A stretch of 64,000 bases of DNA from Bradyrhizobium sp. RP6 (GCF_003837805.1 NZ_RQIT01000001.1:868001-932000); one strand, 5' to 3'. Positions 25,641 through 35,252 are shown, counted from the stretch's first letter. Notes: generated from the sequence alone by a model not told the origin. Made by a program: numbers and translations.

Positions 25641-27485
25641 TCACTTTGCTTGATGAGCTTGCGGCTGCCTCTTCGACCACCAGGTCTCCGGCAAATAGCC
25701 CGAGAGCGAGGTGACCTTGGGCCGTTCTATCCGATTCCAGCGCGCGATCCATTGCTCGGAGACGTTAAACAGCGGGATTGTGTAGAAGCCCGCGATCAGA
25801 GCGCGGTCGAGCGCCCGCACCGCCGGGACGAAATCCGTACGTTCACGGGCCTCCAGCAGGGCGGCGATCATGGCATCCACCGCGGGATCCCTGGCGCCCA
25901 TGTAATTGCGGGTGCCGGGATTGTCCGCGGCAGCACTGCCCCAATAGAAATATTGCTCGTTGCCGGGCGAGAGCGACTGGTCCCAGCGGTTCTGGATCAT
26001 GTCGAACTCGTAAGCGAGCCGGCGCTGGTCGAACTGCACGGGATCGACCGAGCGAACGGTCGGCTCGATGCCGGCGCGCTTGAGGTCACGCTGGAAGGCG
26101 AGCGCGATGCGCTCCTGATCGCGGGTCGTGACCATGATCTCGAAGGTGAAGGGCGCCTTGGTCGCGCGGTTGCGCAGCACGTTGCCGTTGAGCTCGTAGC
26201 CGGCCTCCGACAACAGCTTTAGCGCGGCGCGCAGCGTGGTGCGGTCGCGGCCCGACCCGTCGGTGACCGGCAGGCGATAACTGCCATCCATGATATCGGG
26301 CGGAATCCGTGCGGCGAACGGCTTGAGCAGCTCGCGTTCGCGTGCATCCGCCGGGCGGCCATAGGCCGACAGGTCCGAGCCGGCGAAATAGCCGGCGACG
26401 CGCGAGTAGAGGCCAAAGAAGTAGTTGCGGTTGACCAGCTCGAAATCGAACAGCAGCGTCAGGGCCTGGCGCACCCGGATGTCGGCGAAGATCGGACGGC
26501 GGGTGTTGAACACCAGGAATTCGGAAGGTTGCGGCACGCCGGGCTTGACGGTGTCGCGGATCACTTCGCCGCTTCGCGCGGCTGGAAAATCGTAGCCGTC
26601 GTGCCAGCGCAGCGGCTCGTGCTCGATGCGGAAATCGTAGAGGCCGCGTTTGAACGCTTCGAACTGGCCGTTGGCCTCGCGAAAATAATCGAGCCGGATC
26701 TCGTCGAAATTGTAGAGCCCTCGGTTGATGGCGAGGTCGCGGCCCCAATAGTCGGGATTGCGGGTGAGCGTCACGCTGGCTCCGGGCTTCACGGCCGTGA
26801 CCCGATAAGGGCCCGAGCCGACCGGCGCCGTCAGCGTGGTCTCCTCGAAGGTCGCGACGTCGATTCCGTGCTTCGGCAGGATCGGCATCAGGCCGAGAAT
26901 CAACGGCAGCTCGCGGTCGTTGGCACCTGCGAGATCGAAGCGGACGGTGAGGGGATCGAGCGCCGCGGCCTTGACAACTTTGGCGTAATACTGCCGGAGG
27001 TTGGGGCGGCCGTGGTCGCGCAGCAGCTGCCAGGAGAACAGCACGTCCTCGGCCGCGACCTGCCTGCCGTCGGAGAAGCGGGCGCGCGGATCGAGGCGGA
27101 AGGTGACGAAGCTCCGCTCGTCGTCGGTTTCGACCGTCCTGGCGAGCAGGCCGTAGAGCGTGAACGGCTCGTCATTGCCGCGTGCCAGCAGGCTCTCGAC
27201 CACGTAGCCCCGCATCTGCTGTACGGGCAACCCTCTCACGATGAAGGGATTGAGGCTGTCGAAGGTTCCGAGAACACCCCAGGTCAAGCGGCCGCCCTTG
27301 GGGGCATCGGGGTTGGCGTAGGGCATGTGGGTGAAGTCGACCGGCATTGCCGGCTTGCCGTGCATGGCGATGGCATGAGCCTCCTCCGCCCGGGCGGCGC
27401 GTGCCGAAAGTCCGGTGACCACAGCGAGGGCGAGAACGCAGAGGCGGACGCCGAAGCCTTCGAGAAGGCACTGGAACATGAACAT
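25641..27485 (-). CDS. periplasmic oligopeptide-type solute-binding protein (SBP family 5, YejA-like)
   Basis: A 614-residue secreted protein. The signal peptide covers residues 1-33 (VRLCVLALAVVTGLSARAA). Mature SBP_bac_5 features follow: HAIAMHGKPAMPVDFTHMPY, LNPFIVRG, FRLDPRARFSDGR, VGSGPYRV, NRNYFFGLYSR and the C-terminal ETWW. The N-terminal motif and length match YejA, the binding protein of the microcin C/peptide ABC system, but no permease or ATPase is adjacent. ATG 27485 is chosen for the signal peptide. It is likely an orphan receptor using a distant transporter. Confidence 0.88.
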   Translation of the reverse strand: MFMFQCLLEGFGVRLCVLALAVVTGLSARAARAEEAHAIAMHGKPAMPVDFTHMPYANPDAPKGGRLTWGVLGTFDSLNPFIVRGLPVQQMRGYVVESLLARGNDEPFTLYGLLARTVETDDERSFVTFRLDPRARFSDGRQVAAEDVLFSWQLLRDHGRPNLRQYYAKVVKAAALDPLTVRFDLAGANDRELPLILGLMPILPKHGIDVATFEETTLTAPVGSGPYRVTAVKPGASVTLTRNPDYWGRDLAINRGLYNFDEIRLDYFREANGQFEAFKRGLYDFRIEHEPLRWHDGYDFPAARSGEVIRDTVKPGVPQPSEFLVFNTRRPIFADIRVRQALTLLFDFELVNRNYFFGLYSRVAGYFAGSDLSAYGRPADARERELLKPFAARIPPDIMDGSYRLPVTDGSGRDRTTLRAALKLLSEAGYELNGNVLRNRATKAPFTFEIMVTTRDQERIALAFQRDLKRAGIEPTVRSVDPVQFDQRRLAYEFDMIQNRWDQSLSPGNEQYFYWGSAAADNPGTRNYMGARDPAVDAMIAALLEARERTDFVPAVRALDRALIAGFYTIPLFNVSEQWIARWNRIERPKVTSLSGYLPETWWSKRQPQAHQAK

Positions 27486-27743
27486 CGGCACACGGTGATT
27501 CGACGACCGGCGGGCCTGAATCCTATCACAGGGAATTTGGTGGGGCGTTGGCGCCAAGCCGGCCAAAGGCGGTTGTCGGCATTGATCTTTTCGTCGGCCA
27601 CGTTAAAAGGCGGCAATCGCGCAAGAGCGTCGAGCCCGTCACCTATCCGCCTCAATTGACGGGGAGAGAGCCGCGCCCAAGGCGGCCAGGTTCGGCGCTT
27701 CGGAGCGGTTCGGGCACTTCCCGTTCAGAAAGGGTTTTCCGCA

Positions 27744-28562
27744 ATGAATTTCCGTTATTTGGCCGCGTCCGTCCGGCCGCGCGGGCGACTTCTCGCCCTG
27801 TTGACGGCGACGGCGTTGGCCATTCCGTTTGCCGCCGAGGCCCAGACCCCTGCGCCAGCCCCGGGCGCACCCAAAGCGGCTCCGGCTCCGAAAGCGGCTC
27901 CCAAGGCTGCCCCCAAGGCTCCGGCACCGGCAGCGTCTCCGCAGGCTCAGCAGGCTCCCGCCCAGGGCGCTCCCGGGCAGCAGGGCGCGGCCCAGCCCGC
28001 CGACCAGCAGATCCAGCTGATCTACGCCCCCTGGACCAAGTTCTGTCTCAAGGGCCAGGATGCCAACGCCAAGCAGGTCTGCTTCACCGGCAAGGATGGC
28101 CGCATCGAATCGGGACAGCCGGTCATCGCGGCCGTCATCATCGAGCCGGAAGGAGAGCCCAAGAAGATCCTGCGCGTGACGCTGCCGCTCGGCATGCAGC
28201 TCGTGCACGGCACCCGCATCATCGTGGACAACAACCCGCCGCTGCAGCAGCCCTACGTGATCTGCTTCCAGAACGGCTGCATGTCGGATTACGAGGCCAC
28301 GCCCGAGCTCATCAACAACATGAAGAAGGGGCAGAATCTCGTTGTCCAGGCGATCAACGCCAACGGCGCGCCGCTGACCCTGCCGCTGCCACTCGCCGGC
28401 GAATTCCAGAAGGCCTATGATGGTCCGCCGACCGACCCGAAGGTGTTCGAGGAAACCCAGAAGAAGCTCCAGGAAGAGCTTCAGAAGAAGGCCGACGAGC
28501 AGCGCAAGAAGCTCGAGCAGCAGGGTGGCGCGCCCGGGTCACCTCCGACCGCGCAGAAGTAA
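27744..28562 (+). CDS. IalB-family (invasion-associated locus B) periplasmic protein
   Basis: A 272-residue protein with a signal peptide (about 1-33), an Ala/Pro/Lys/Gln-rich linker (34-92), and an IalB domain (about 93-215: WTKFCLKGQDANAKQVCFTGKDGR ... CFQNGCMSDYEA). Its four cysteines are placed as in the family. The C-terminal 50 residues form a Lys/Glu/Gln-rich coiled coil. IalB proteins are periplasmic, of uncertain biochemistry, linked to invasion in Bartonella and common as paralogues in rhizobia. A clear terminator follows. Confidence 0.9.
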   Translation: MNFRYLAASVRPRGRLLALLTATALAIPFAAEAQTPAPAPGAPKAAPAPKAAPKAAPKAPAPAASPQAQQAPAQGAPGQQGAAQPADQQIQLIYAPWTKFCLKGQDANAKQVCFTGKDGRIESGQPVIAAVIIEPEGEPKKILRVTLPLGMQLVHGTRIIVDNNPPLQQPYVICFQNGCMSDYEATPELINNMKKGQNLVVQAINANGAPLTLPLPLAGEFQKAYDGPPTDPKVFEETQKKLQEELQKKADEQRKKLEQQGGAPGSPPTAQK

Positions 28563-28582
28563 TCAGGCCAGATTCCGATATG

Positions 28583-28612
28583 AAAAAGGCGCTCGTTTCG
28601 AGCGCCTTTTTT
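28583..28612 (+). terminator. Rho-independent terminator after the IalB gene
   Basis: AAAAAGGCGCTCG TTT CGAGCGCCTTTTTT: an 8-bp GC stem flanked by A- and T-runs. It can work in both directions and so could also end the convergent hspQ transcript. Confidence 0.92.
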
Positions 28613-28634
28613 GCTTGCCGCCCTCCGGCGACGA

Positions 28635-28967
28635 TCAGTTCAGTGACGAGTTGCGCGGGCGATAGCCGCCGGCCTTGTCCTTGATGAAGATCTCGGCGAC
28701 CTGGGAATGCCGGACCGGCTCGCCGGAATCGTCGGGCAAGAGGTTCTGCTCGGAGACGTAGGCGACATATTCCGATTCCGCGTTCTCCGCGAGCAGGTGA
28801 TAGAACGGCTGGTCCTTGTTGGGCCGCACCTCCTCGGGGATCGACAGCCACCACTCCTCGGTGTTGTTGAATTCCGGATCGATGTCGAAGATCACCCCCC
28901 GGAACGAGAAGATCCGGTGGCGAACGACCTGTCCGATCTGGAATTTCGCGGTCCGCGTTTTAATCAT
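28635..28967 (-). CDS. hspQ: heat-shock protein HspQ (YccV-like, hemimethylated-DNA-binding fold)
   Basis: A 110-residue protein with the YccV core: KFQIGQVVRHRIFSFRGVIFDIDPEF, EEWW, PNKDQPFYHLLAENAESEYVAYVSEQNL. In enterobacteria HspQ stimulates Lon degradation and affects DnaA stability. The C-terminal extension (FIKDKAGGYRPRNSSLN) is typical of the longer rhizobial form. ATG 28967. Single gene, convergent with the IalB gene. Confidence 0.92.
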   Translation of the reverse strand: MIKTRTAKFQIGQVVRHRIFSFRGVIFDIDPEFNNTEEWWLSIPEEVRPNKDQPFYHLLAENAESEYVAYVSEQNLLPDDSGEPVRHSQVAEIFIKDKAGGYRPRNSSLN

Positions 28968-29073
28968 TCCCCGTCGATAGACCAGGATTGTGGCCGATGC
29001 TAGTGCCCTCGTCTGGAATTAACCTTCGTTTCCGGGGCGGATAGCGCCCAAGCCTTCAGAAAACACTTCATCA

Positions 29074-30027
29074 ATGGTCGATATCCTCAATCTGGCGTTG
29101 CCTTATTTTGGCTTGATCTTCGTCGGCTTCGCCTGCGGCAAGGTCAAATCCCTCCCGGAATCGGGCCTCGCCTGGATGAACTTCTTCCTGCTCTACGTAT
29201 CGCTGCCGGCGCTGCTGTTCGCGATCATGTCGAAGACGCCGTTTTCGGAATTGAACAACCCGCCATTCCTGGTGGCGACGACGCTGTCGACGGTTGCCGC
29301 GTTCACGCTGGCGCTGGTCGTTGGCAAGGTCTTGGGCCGGCTGACGCTGCGCGAGGCGACGCTCGCGGGTCTGTCCGGCGGCTACGGCAATATCGGCTAC
29401 ATGGGGCCGGGTCTGGCGCTCGCGGTGCTGGGGCCGAAGGCGTCGGCGCCGACGGCGCTGATCTTCTGCTGCGACAGCATCTTCCTGTTCACGATCGTGC
29501 CGCTCTTGATCGAGCTTTCCGACCGCGACCATCCCTCGCTCGTCCACGCCTTCGGCGTCGTGCTGAAGCAGATCGTGCTCAATCCGCTGATCATGTCCGC
29601 CTGCTTCGGCGCCGCGGTCGCCGCCCTCCATATCGAGCTGCCGGTCGCGCTCGACCGCACCATCATCTTCCTCCAGAACGCAGCCGCTCCGACCGCGCTG
29701 TTCGTGCTCGGTGTGACCGTGGCGCTGCGCCCGTTCGATCGGGTGCCGTGGGAGGTGCCGGGCGTGATCGCGGTCAAGCTCCTGATTCATCCGCTCGCAG
29801 CGTTCGGGCTGATGCTGGCGTTCGGTCCGTTCGCACAGCCCTGGGCGGCCACCGCCGTGCTGATGGCCTCGCTGCCGCCGGCGCTGAACGTGTTCGTGAT
29901 CGCCCGGCAAAATGACGCCTGGATCGAATCCGCCTCCGTGGCAGTGCTGCTCGGCACCTTCGCCTCGGTGGTCACGCTGACCAGTGTGATGTGGCTGCTC
30001 CAGACCGGACGGCTGGCGTTCCCGTAA
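29074..30027 (+). CDS. AEC-family (auxin efflux carrier-type) transporter
   Basis: A 317-residue inner-membrane protein with ten predicted helices in two five-helix repeats. Family features are YFGLIFVGFACGK at the start, GGYGNIGYMGPGLAL in helix 4 and AAAPTALFVLGVTVAL in the second half. Bacterial AEC carriers export or import dicarboxylates and related organic acids. The substrate cannot be told. ATG 29074 lies 106 bases from divergent hspQ, so both promoters share this gap. Confidence 0.88.
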   Translation: MVDILNLALPYFGLIFVGFACGKVKSLPESGLAWMNFFLLYVSLPALLFAIMSKTPFSELNNPPFLVATTLSTVAAFTLALVVGKVLGRLTLREATLAGLSGGYGNIGYMGPGLALAVLGPKASAPTALIFCCDSIFLFTIVPLLIELSDRDHPSLVHAFGVVLKQIVLNPLIMSACFGAAVAALHIELPVALDRTIIFLQNAAAPTALFVLGVTVALRPFDRVPWEVPGVIAVKLLIHPLAAFGLMLAFGPFAQPWAATAVLMASLPPALNVFVIARQNDAWIESASVAVLLGTFASVVTLTSVMWLLQTGRLAFP

Positions 30028-30050
30028 GGGCCGGCCGGGCCAGCTTGCCG

Positions 30051-31235
30051 TCACCGCCGCCAGGTCGGCGTCAACCCTTCGCGCATCGCAAAGCGCCGGA
30101 GCGGGCCGATGGCGCCGAGCAGGTGCATGCCGACGGCGCGGACCGGCTGGAGCGGCAGGAAATCGTTGAGCAAAGAGCGGTTGGCGATGTCGATCGCAAA
30201 GGTGCGGCTCAAAATATCAGGCCTCCGCGCGCGGTCGTAGCGCCTGAGGATCTCGTCCGCGCCGGGGTCCTGCCCCGAGGCGATGGCGTCGTTCGCGAGC
30301 CGCGCAATGTCGGCGGCGTCGCGCAGGCCGAGATTGAGGCCCTGGGCACCGATCGGCGGAACCACATGGGCGGCTTCGCCGACCAGCGCGATGCGGTCGC
30401 GGCCGAAGGACTTTGGACGTTCGATCGCGAGCGGGAACAGGTTGCGCCCGGGCTCCACCGTCATGCGTCCCAGGATCGAATGCGACTGCTTCTCGATCGC
30501 GGCGGACAGCTCCTCGTCGCTCAAGCCGCGAAGCCGCTCGGCTTCCGCGGGCGCCGAAACCCAGACGATGCTGGAGCGATCGCCGGGCAGGGGCACGAAC
30601 ACGCAAGGCCCATGCGGCGTGTGGAACTCGGTCGAGACATTGCGATGCGGCCGTGCGTGGCCGACGTTGAAGGTCAGCGCGGTCTGGTTCAGCTCGCGCC
30701 GCGTCACCTCGATGCCGGCGGCCTCGCGGCACAGCGAGTGCCGGCCGTCGGCACCGACCACAAGGCGGGCCGAGAGAAACTGACCGGAGGCTGTGCGCAG
30801 CGCGACGTCGTCGGCTTCGATGACGACGCTTTCGGCCTCGTCATCGAAGCGGACGAGGTTGGCCAGCTCGGCCGCGCGCTGTTCCAGCGCCAGCATCAGC
30901 GAACGGTTGTCGATGTTGTAGCCGAACGCATCGAGGCTGATTTCGTGACAGGAGAACCGCACCTCCGGCGCGCGGAACAGCCGGCCGGTGTCGTCGACGA
31001 GGCGCATGATCTCCAGCGCGGCCGCCTTGTCCTTGCAGCGCGGCCAGACGTCGAGGCCTTCCAGGAGATCGACGGAGGCTCCGAGCAGCGCGGTGGTGCG
31101 ATTGTCGGCATAGGGCACGCGCCGAGCCACCAGCGCGGTCCGGGCACCGGACTGCGCCAATGCGATCGCCGCTGCAAGTCCCGCTGGTCCGCCGCCGATC
31201 ACGGCCGCGTCGTGGAGTGTCGATGCGTCTGCCAT
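30051..31235 (-). CDS. UbiH/COQ6-family FAD-dependent monooxygenase
   Basis: A 394-residue flavoprotein hydroxylase, most likely acting in ubiquinone synthesis. The FAD site is VIGGGPAGLAAAIAL (9-23), with the LVVGADGRHSLCR motif and RIALVGEAAHVVPPIGAQGL. In the last, GEAAH replaces the usual GDAAH while keeping the family pattern. Start ATG 31235 (MADASTLHD) is chosen, since the longer frame covers the promoter region. Several UbiH-type paralogues exist in alphaproteobacteria with different ring positions, so none is assigned. Confidence 0.88.
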   Translation of the reverse strand: MADASTLHDAAVIGGGPAGLAAAIALAQSGARTALVARRVPYADNRTTALLGASVDLLEGLDVWPRCKDKAAALEIMRLVDDTGRLFRAPEVRFSCHEISLDAFGYNIDNRSLMLALEQRAAELANLVRFDDEAESVVIEADDVALRTASGQFLSARLVVGADGRHSLCREAAGIEVTRRELNQTALTFNVGHARPHRNVSTEFHTPHGPCVFVPLPGDRSSIVWVSAPAEAERLRGLSDEELSAAIEKQSHSILGRMTVEPGRNLFPLAIERPKSFGRDRIALVGEAAHVVPPIGAQGLNLGLRDAADIARLANDAIASGQDPGADEILRRYDRARRPDILSRTFAIDIANRSLLNDFLPLQPVRAVGMHLLGAIGPLRRFAMREGLTPTWRR

Positions 31236-31362
31236 GGAACGACATTTGACACGACCCACGGCAAATTCAAGCCCACCTATTTTTCCGGAGCGGCGGGGAC
31301 TTGTGCGACGGCGCGCCGCAATGGCGGATGTGCAAATCGGCCCCATTCTGATAGCAGAAGCC

Positions 31363-32088
31363 ATGGACAGCCAAGAGGATTCCCTGAAGCCGACCGCCGC
31401 GGTCCGTGCCGCGGCACTCTCGGTGCACATCTTCACCGCGTTCGGTGCGGCGATCGCGCTCTTGGCCATGCTGGAGGCCGTCCGCGAGCATTGGGCGGCG
31501 ATGTTTCAATGGCTCGGCATTGCCCTCGTCATCGATGCGATCGACGGACCGATCGCGCGCCGGCTCGACGTCAAGAACGTGCAGCCGAACTGGTCGGGTG
31601 ACGTGCTCGATTTGGTGGTCGATTTCGTCACCTATGTCTTCGTCCCCGCCTATGCGATCGTGGCCAGCGGCCTGCTGCTGCCGGTCGCAGCGCCCTTGCT
31701 CGGCATCGCCATCATCGTCACCAGCGCGTTATATTTCGCCGACCTTCGCATGAAGGCCGACGACAATCATTTTCGCGGCTTCCCCGCGCTGTGGAATGCG
31801 GCGGCGTTCTATCTGTTCCTGCTGCACTGGCCGCCGCTGTGGTCGACGCTGCTGGTGGCCGCACTCGTCGTGCTGACCTTCGTGCCGTTCCATGTGCTGC
31901 ATCCGGTCCGCGTCGTACGGCTGCGCTGGCTGACCATGTCGCTGATGGCGATCTGGGCCGTGCTCGCCCTCTACGTGCTGGCGATGGATTTCCGCGTCGG
32001 AACCGGCGTGACGCTCGTGCTCTGCGCCATCGCGCTCTGGATCAGCCTCAGCGACGCCTTGATCCGGCTCGGGAAATCATTCGCATGA
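31363..32088 (+). CDS. pcs: phosphatidylcholine synthase (CDP-diglyceride--choline O-phosphatidyltransferase)
   Basis: Condenses choline with CDP-diacylglycerol to phosphatidylcholine, a lipid needed for symbiosis. The 241 residues match the known rhizobial enzyme in length. The CDP-alcohol phosphotransferase motif is DGPIARRLDVK followed by SGDVLDLVVD (DG-x2-AR-...-G-x3-D-x3-D). LHPVRVVRLRWL near the C-terminus also matches the family. About eight helices. ATG 31363 (MDSQEDSLK) is preferred to upstream frames. The stop overlaps the terC-family start in ATGA (32085-32088). Confidence 0.92.
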   Translation: MDSQEDSLKPTAAVRAAALSVHIFTAFGAAIALLAMLEAVREHWAAMFQWLGIALVIDAIDGPIARRLDVKNVQPNWSGDVLDLVVDFVTYVFVPAYAIVASGLLLPVAAPLLGIAIIVTSALYFADLRMKADDNHFRGFPALWNAAAFYLFLLHWPPLWSTLLVAALVVLTFVPFHVLHPVRVVRLRWLTMSLMAIWAVLALYVLAMDFRVGTGVTLVLCAIALWISLSDALIRLGKSFA

Positions 32089-32819
32089 TGGAGCTCCTTG
32101 CCAGCCCCGAAGCCTGGGCGGCGCTGCTGACCTTGACGGCGCTCGAGATCGTGCTCGGCATCGACAACGTCATCTTCATCTCGGTGATCGTCTCCCGCAT
32201 CCCGGAGCAGCAGGCGCATCGCGCGCGCCAGATCGGGCTTGCGCTGGCGCTGGTGTTCCGCATCATCCTGCTCAGCGTGCTGGTCTGGCTGATCGGCCTG
32301 ACCGCGCCTGTGTTCTCTTTTGCAGGTTACGACTTCTCCTGGCGCGACCTCATCCTGATCGGCGGCGGCTTGTTCCTGATCGCCAAGGCGACGCACGAAA
32401 TTCACGCCGAGGTCGAGGCCGATCAGGGCGAGGGCGACCGCAGGTCCGGCGGGAGCGCCTTCTTCTGGGTGATCGTCCAGATCATCGTCATCGATATCGT
32501 GTTCTCGCTGGATTCGATCATCACCGCGATCGGCATGGCGCAGGACATAGAGATCATGGTGGCTGCCGTCGTGATCGCGTGCCTGATCATGTACATTTCG
32601 TCAGGCCCGGTGTCGCGATTCGTCGCGGAGCATCCGACTACGAAGATGCTGGCGCTGGCCTTCCTGGTGCTGATCGGCGTCGCGCTGGTCGCGGACGGAT
32701 TGGCGTTTCACATTCCACGCGGCTACATCTATTTCGCGATTGCGTTTTCGGCGGCGGTGGAATTCTTCAACGTGCTGGCCAGGCGCAACCGCAGGAAAGC
32801 CGGCAAGTCGTCTGCTTGA
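32085..32819 (+). CDS. TerC-family integral membrane protein
   Basis: A 244-residue, seven-to-nine helix protein with TerC signatures: LEIVLGIDNVIFISVI near the N-terminus and IIVIDIVFSLDSIITAIG in the second half (the paired acidic/Asn residues of the putative metal site). TerC/Alx proteins act in manganese homeostasis or tellurite resistance. The start lies in the pcs stop (ATGA), so expression is probably coupled with pcs. That pairing suggests membrane or metal stress but is not proof. Confidence 0.92.
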   Translation: MMELLASPEAWAALLTLTALEIVLGIDNVIFISVIVSRIPEQQAHRARQIGLALALVFRIILLSVLVWLIGLTAPVFSFAGYDFSWRDLILIGGGLFLIAKATHEIHAEVEADQGEGDRRSGGSAFFWVIVQIIVIDIVFSLDSIITAIGMAQDIEIMVAAVVIACLIMYISSGPVSRFVAEHPTTKMLALAFLVLIGVALVADGLAFHIPRGYIYFAIAFSAAVEFFNVLARRNRRKAGKSSA

Positions 32820-32891
32820 TCGTCGCGGCCGGCCCCGAGTTGACAAGGCTGGCGCGATGGCTTTCGCTCAGTCGCGAGAAGAGGAGGTCAA

Positions 32892-33869
32892 ATGATGACC
32901 AAAGCCATCCGCGTGCACAAGGTCGGAGGCCCCGAGGCCCTGGTCTATGAGAGCGTCGACGTGCCGGCGCCCGGGCCGGGCGAGGTGCGTATCCGCCAGC
33001 ATGCGGTCGGCCTCAACTTCATCGACGTCTATTACCGCACCGGCCTCTACAAGGCGCCGGGGCTGCCCTTCATCGCGGGCAACGAGGCTGCGGGCGAAGT
33101 TGTCGCGGTCGGGCCTGGCGTCACGAATTTTCATCCCGGCGATCGCGTCGCCTATTATCACAATCTCGGCGCCTATACCGGCGAGCGCAACATCCCCTGG
33201 GAGAAGCTGGTTAAGCTGCCCGACCACATCACCTACGAGCAGGGTGCCGTGCTGATGCTGAAGGGGCTGACCGTCTGGTACCTCCTGCACAAGACGTTCA
33301 AGGTCGAGCCGCATCACCGCGTGCTGATTCATGCCGCCGCCGGCGGCATCGGCTTGCTTGCCTGCCAATGGGCGAGGGCACTCGGCGCGCATGTCATCGG
33401 CACGGTCGGCTCGCGCGAGAAGGCCGAGCTTGCGGAAGCCAATGGCTGCGATCACGTCATCCTCTACAACGAGGAGGATTTCGTCGCCCGCGTGAAGCAG
33501 ATCAGCCGCAACGAGGGCTGCGACGTCGTCTATGACGGTGTCGGCAAGGTGACCTTCCCGGGCTCGCTGTCCTGCCTGAAGCCGCGCGGCATGTTCGTCT
33601 CCTTCGGCAATGCCTCAGGTCCGGTGCCGCCGTTCGCGATCGCCGAGCTCAACAATCACGGCTCGCTGTTCGCGACCCGGCCGAAGCTCAATGACTATGT
33701 CGGCACACGCAAGGAGTTGCTGGAGGGTGCCGACACGCTGTTCGCCGCCGTCATCAATGGCAAGCTGCACGTGCCGATCAACCACGCCTATGCGCTCAAG
33801 GACGCCGCCAAGGCGCACATCGATCTCGAAAGCCGCAAGACCACGGGCGCCTCGATCCTGAAGCCGTAG
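32892..33869 (+). CDS. qor: quinone oxidoreductase (zeta-crystallin type, NADPH)
   Basis: A 325-residue medium-chain reductase without zinc ligands. Motifs: VGLNFIDVYYRTGLY, GNEAAGEVVAVG, and the NADPH site HAAAGGIGLLACQWARALGA. It matches Qor throughout. It reduces quinones by one electron. An ideal ribosome site (GAGGAGGTC) lies 3-9 bases before ATG 32892; a second ATG follows directly. Confidence 0.93.
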   Translation: MMTKAIRVHKVGGPEALVYESVDVPAPGPGEVRIRQHAVGLNFIDVYYRTGLYKAPGLPFIAGNEAAGEVVAVGPGVTNFHPGDRVAYYHNLGAYTGERNIPWEKLVKLPDHITYEQGAVLMLKGLTVWYLLHKTFKVEPHHRVLIHAAAGGIGLLACQWARALGAHVIGTVGSREKAELAEANGCDHVILYNEEDFVARVKQISRNEGCDVVYDGVGKVTFPGSLSCLKPRGMFVSFGNASGPVPPFAIAELNNHGSLFATRPKLNDYVGTRKELLEGADTLFAAVINGKLHVPINHAYALKDAAKAHIDLESRKTTGASILKP

Positions 33870-33890
33870 TCTTTCCGTCAGATCCACTCT

Positions 33891-34029
33891 CGTGTCCCCG
33901 ACAAGTTGCAACGCGCGCGCGTTGCGGCGCAGAGCCGGGACCCAGATGCAACACGCACTGCGGAGAGATGGGCGCCGGCTCTGCAGCGCACCGCCGAAGA
34001 GGCGCTGCGCTGCGTCCGGGGCACGAGAC
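33891..34029. repeat. compound palindromic repeat between qor and argD
   Basis: Contains GCGTTGCGGCGCAGAGCCGG and GACCCAGATG. A second arm follows (GGGCGCCGGCTCTGCAGCGC, then GAGGCGCTGCGCTGCGTCC) and the run ends CGGGGCACGAGACC. I recognise these words as a common bradyrhizobial intergenic repeat. It separates two convergent genes and can form large stems that would end both transcripts. Confidence 0.65.
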
Positions 34030-34037
34030 CACCACGT

Positions 34038-35228
34038 CTACGCCACGCGCCGTGCAGCGCCGGCCTTGGTCAGAATCCCGTCGAGACAATCGATCATCTC
34101 GGCGATCTCTGCCTTCGTGACGTTCAGTGCCGGCATGAAGCGCAGCGTGTCGACCTGCGGCGCGTTGAGGAGCACGCCGGCTTCGAACGCCTGCGCGACG
34201 ATGCCCGGCGCGATCGGCAGCTTGAGATCGAGCGCGAGCAACAGCCCACGTCCGCGTACGCCGCCGAGCCCGTGCCGGGCCGAGACTTTCTGCAACTCGC
34301 TTTCGAGCAGGAGGCCTGTCTCGCTGACCGCCTTCAGGAAGTCCGGCTTGCCGACCTCCTCGAGCACCGCAAGCCCCGCCGCGCACATGATCGGGTTGCC
34401 GTTGAACGTGCCGCCCTGGTCGCCGTGCTCGAAGCAGGACGCGCGCTCGGTCGCCAGCAGCGCGGCGAGCGGCACGCCGCCGCCGATGCCCTTGCCGAGC
34501 GTCATGATGTCGGGCGCAATCCCGGTGTGCTCATAGTGGAAGAGCTTGCCGGTCCGACCCATGCCGGTCTGGATCTCGTCGAAAATGAGCAGCAGGCCGT
34601 GCGCCTCGGTGAGCGCGCGCAACTGCTGCAGGAACTGGTCGGTCGCGGGCCACACGCCGGATTCACCCTGGATCGGCTCGAGCATCACGGCGACGGTGTT
34701 GTCGTTGATCAGCTTCTCCACCGAGGCGATGTCGTTGAGCTTTGCCTTCTTGAAGCCCGCGACCTTCGGCTCGAACAGCGGCTCGAATGCCTTCTTGCCC
34801 GAAGCCGACATCGTCGCGAGCGTCCGGCCATGGAAGCCGCCTTCGAAGCTGATGATCTCGAACGCGCCGCCCTTGTGCACGCTGCCATATTTCCGCGCGA
34901 GCTTGATCGCGCCTTCATTGGCCTCCGCGCCGGAATTGGCGAAGAACACCTGATCGAAAGCACTGTTCTCGACGAGTGCCTGCGCGAGTTTGAGGCTCGG
35001 CTCGTTGTAGAACGCCGGGCTCGGCGTCAGCAGCCGCCTGGCTTGCGCGCCAAGCGCGTCGGCGACCGCGGGCGGGGAGTGGCCGAGACAGTTCACGGCC
35101 CAGCCCTGCACGAAATCGAGATAGCGCTTGCGGCTGTCGTCCCAGAGGTAGGAGCCGGCGCCGCGGACGAACACGGCCTTGGGCCGTGCGGTGATGTCCA
35201 TCAGCGCGTCATACGGATGCGTCGTCAT
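34038..35228 (-). CDS. argD: acetylornithine transaminase (class III PLP aminotransferase)
   Basis: A 396-residue PLP enzyme for arginine synthesis (N-acetylglutamate semialdehyde to N-acetylornithine). Features: [52 protein letters not shown] (the Asp pairing with PLP), and the Schiff-base lysine in [16 protein letters not shown]. Start ATG 35228 follows AGAGGAG. The gene is monocistronic: the downstream neighbour is convergent and argF is not present. It lies behind a roughly 190-base leader carrying a promoter, an arginine-rich leader ORF and a terminator. Specificity between acetylornithine and ornithine/GABA substrates is supported by that leader. Confidence 0.88.
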   Translation of the reverse strand: MTTHPYDALMDITARPKAVFVRGAGSYLWDDSRKRYLDFVQGWAVNCLGHSPPAVADALGAQARRLLTPSPAFYNEPSLKLAQALVENSAFDQVFFANSGAEANEGAIKLARKYGSVHKGGAFEIISFEGGFHGRTLATMSASGKKAFEPLFEPKVAGFKKAKLNDIASVEKLINDNTVAVMLEPIQGESGVWPATDQFLQQLRALTEAHGLLLIFDEIQTGMGRTGKLFHYEHTGIAPDIMTLGKGIGGGVPLAALLATERASCFEHGDQGGTFNGNPIMCAAGLAVLEEVGKPDFLKAVSETGLLLESELQKVSARHGLGGVRGRGLLLALDLKLPIAPGIVAQAFEAGVLLNAPQVDTLRFMPALNVTKAEIAEMIDCLDGILTKAGAARRVA

Positions 35229-35252
35229 GTCGAACTCCTCTGGAGGCGGGTG

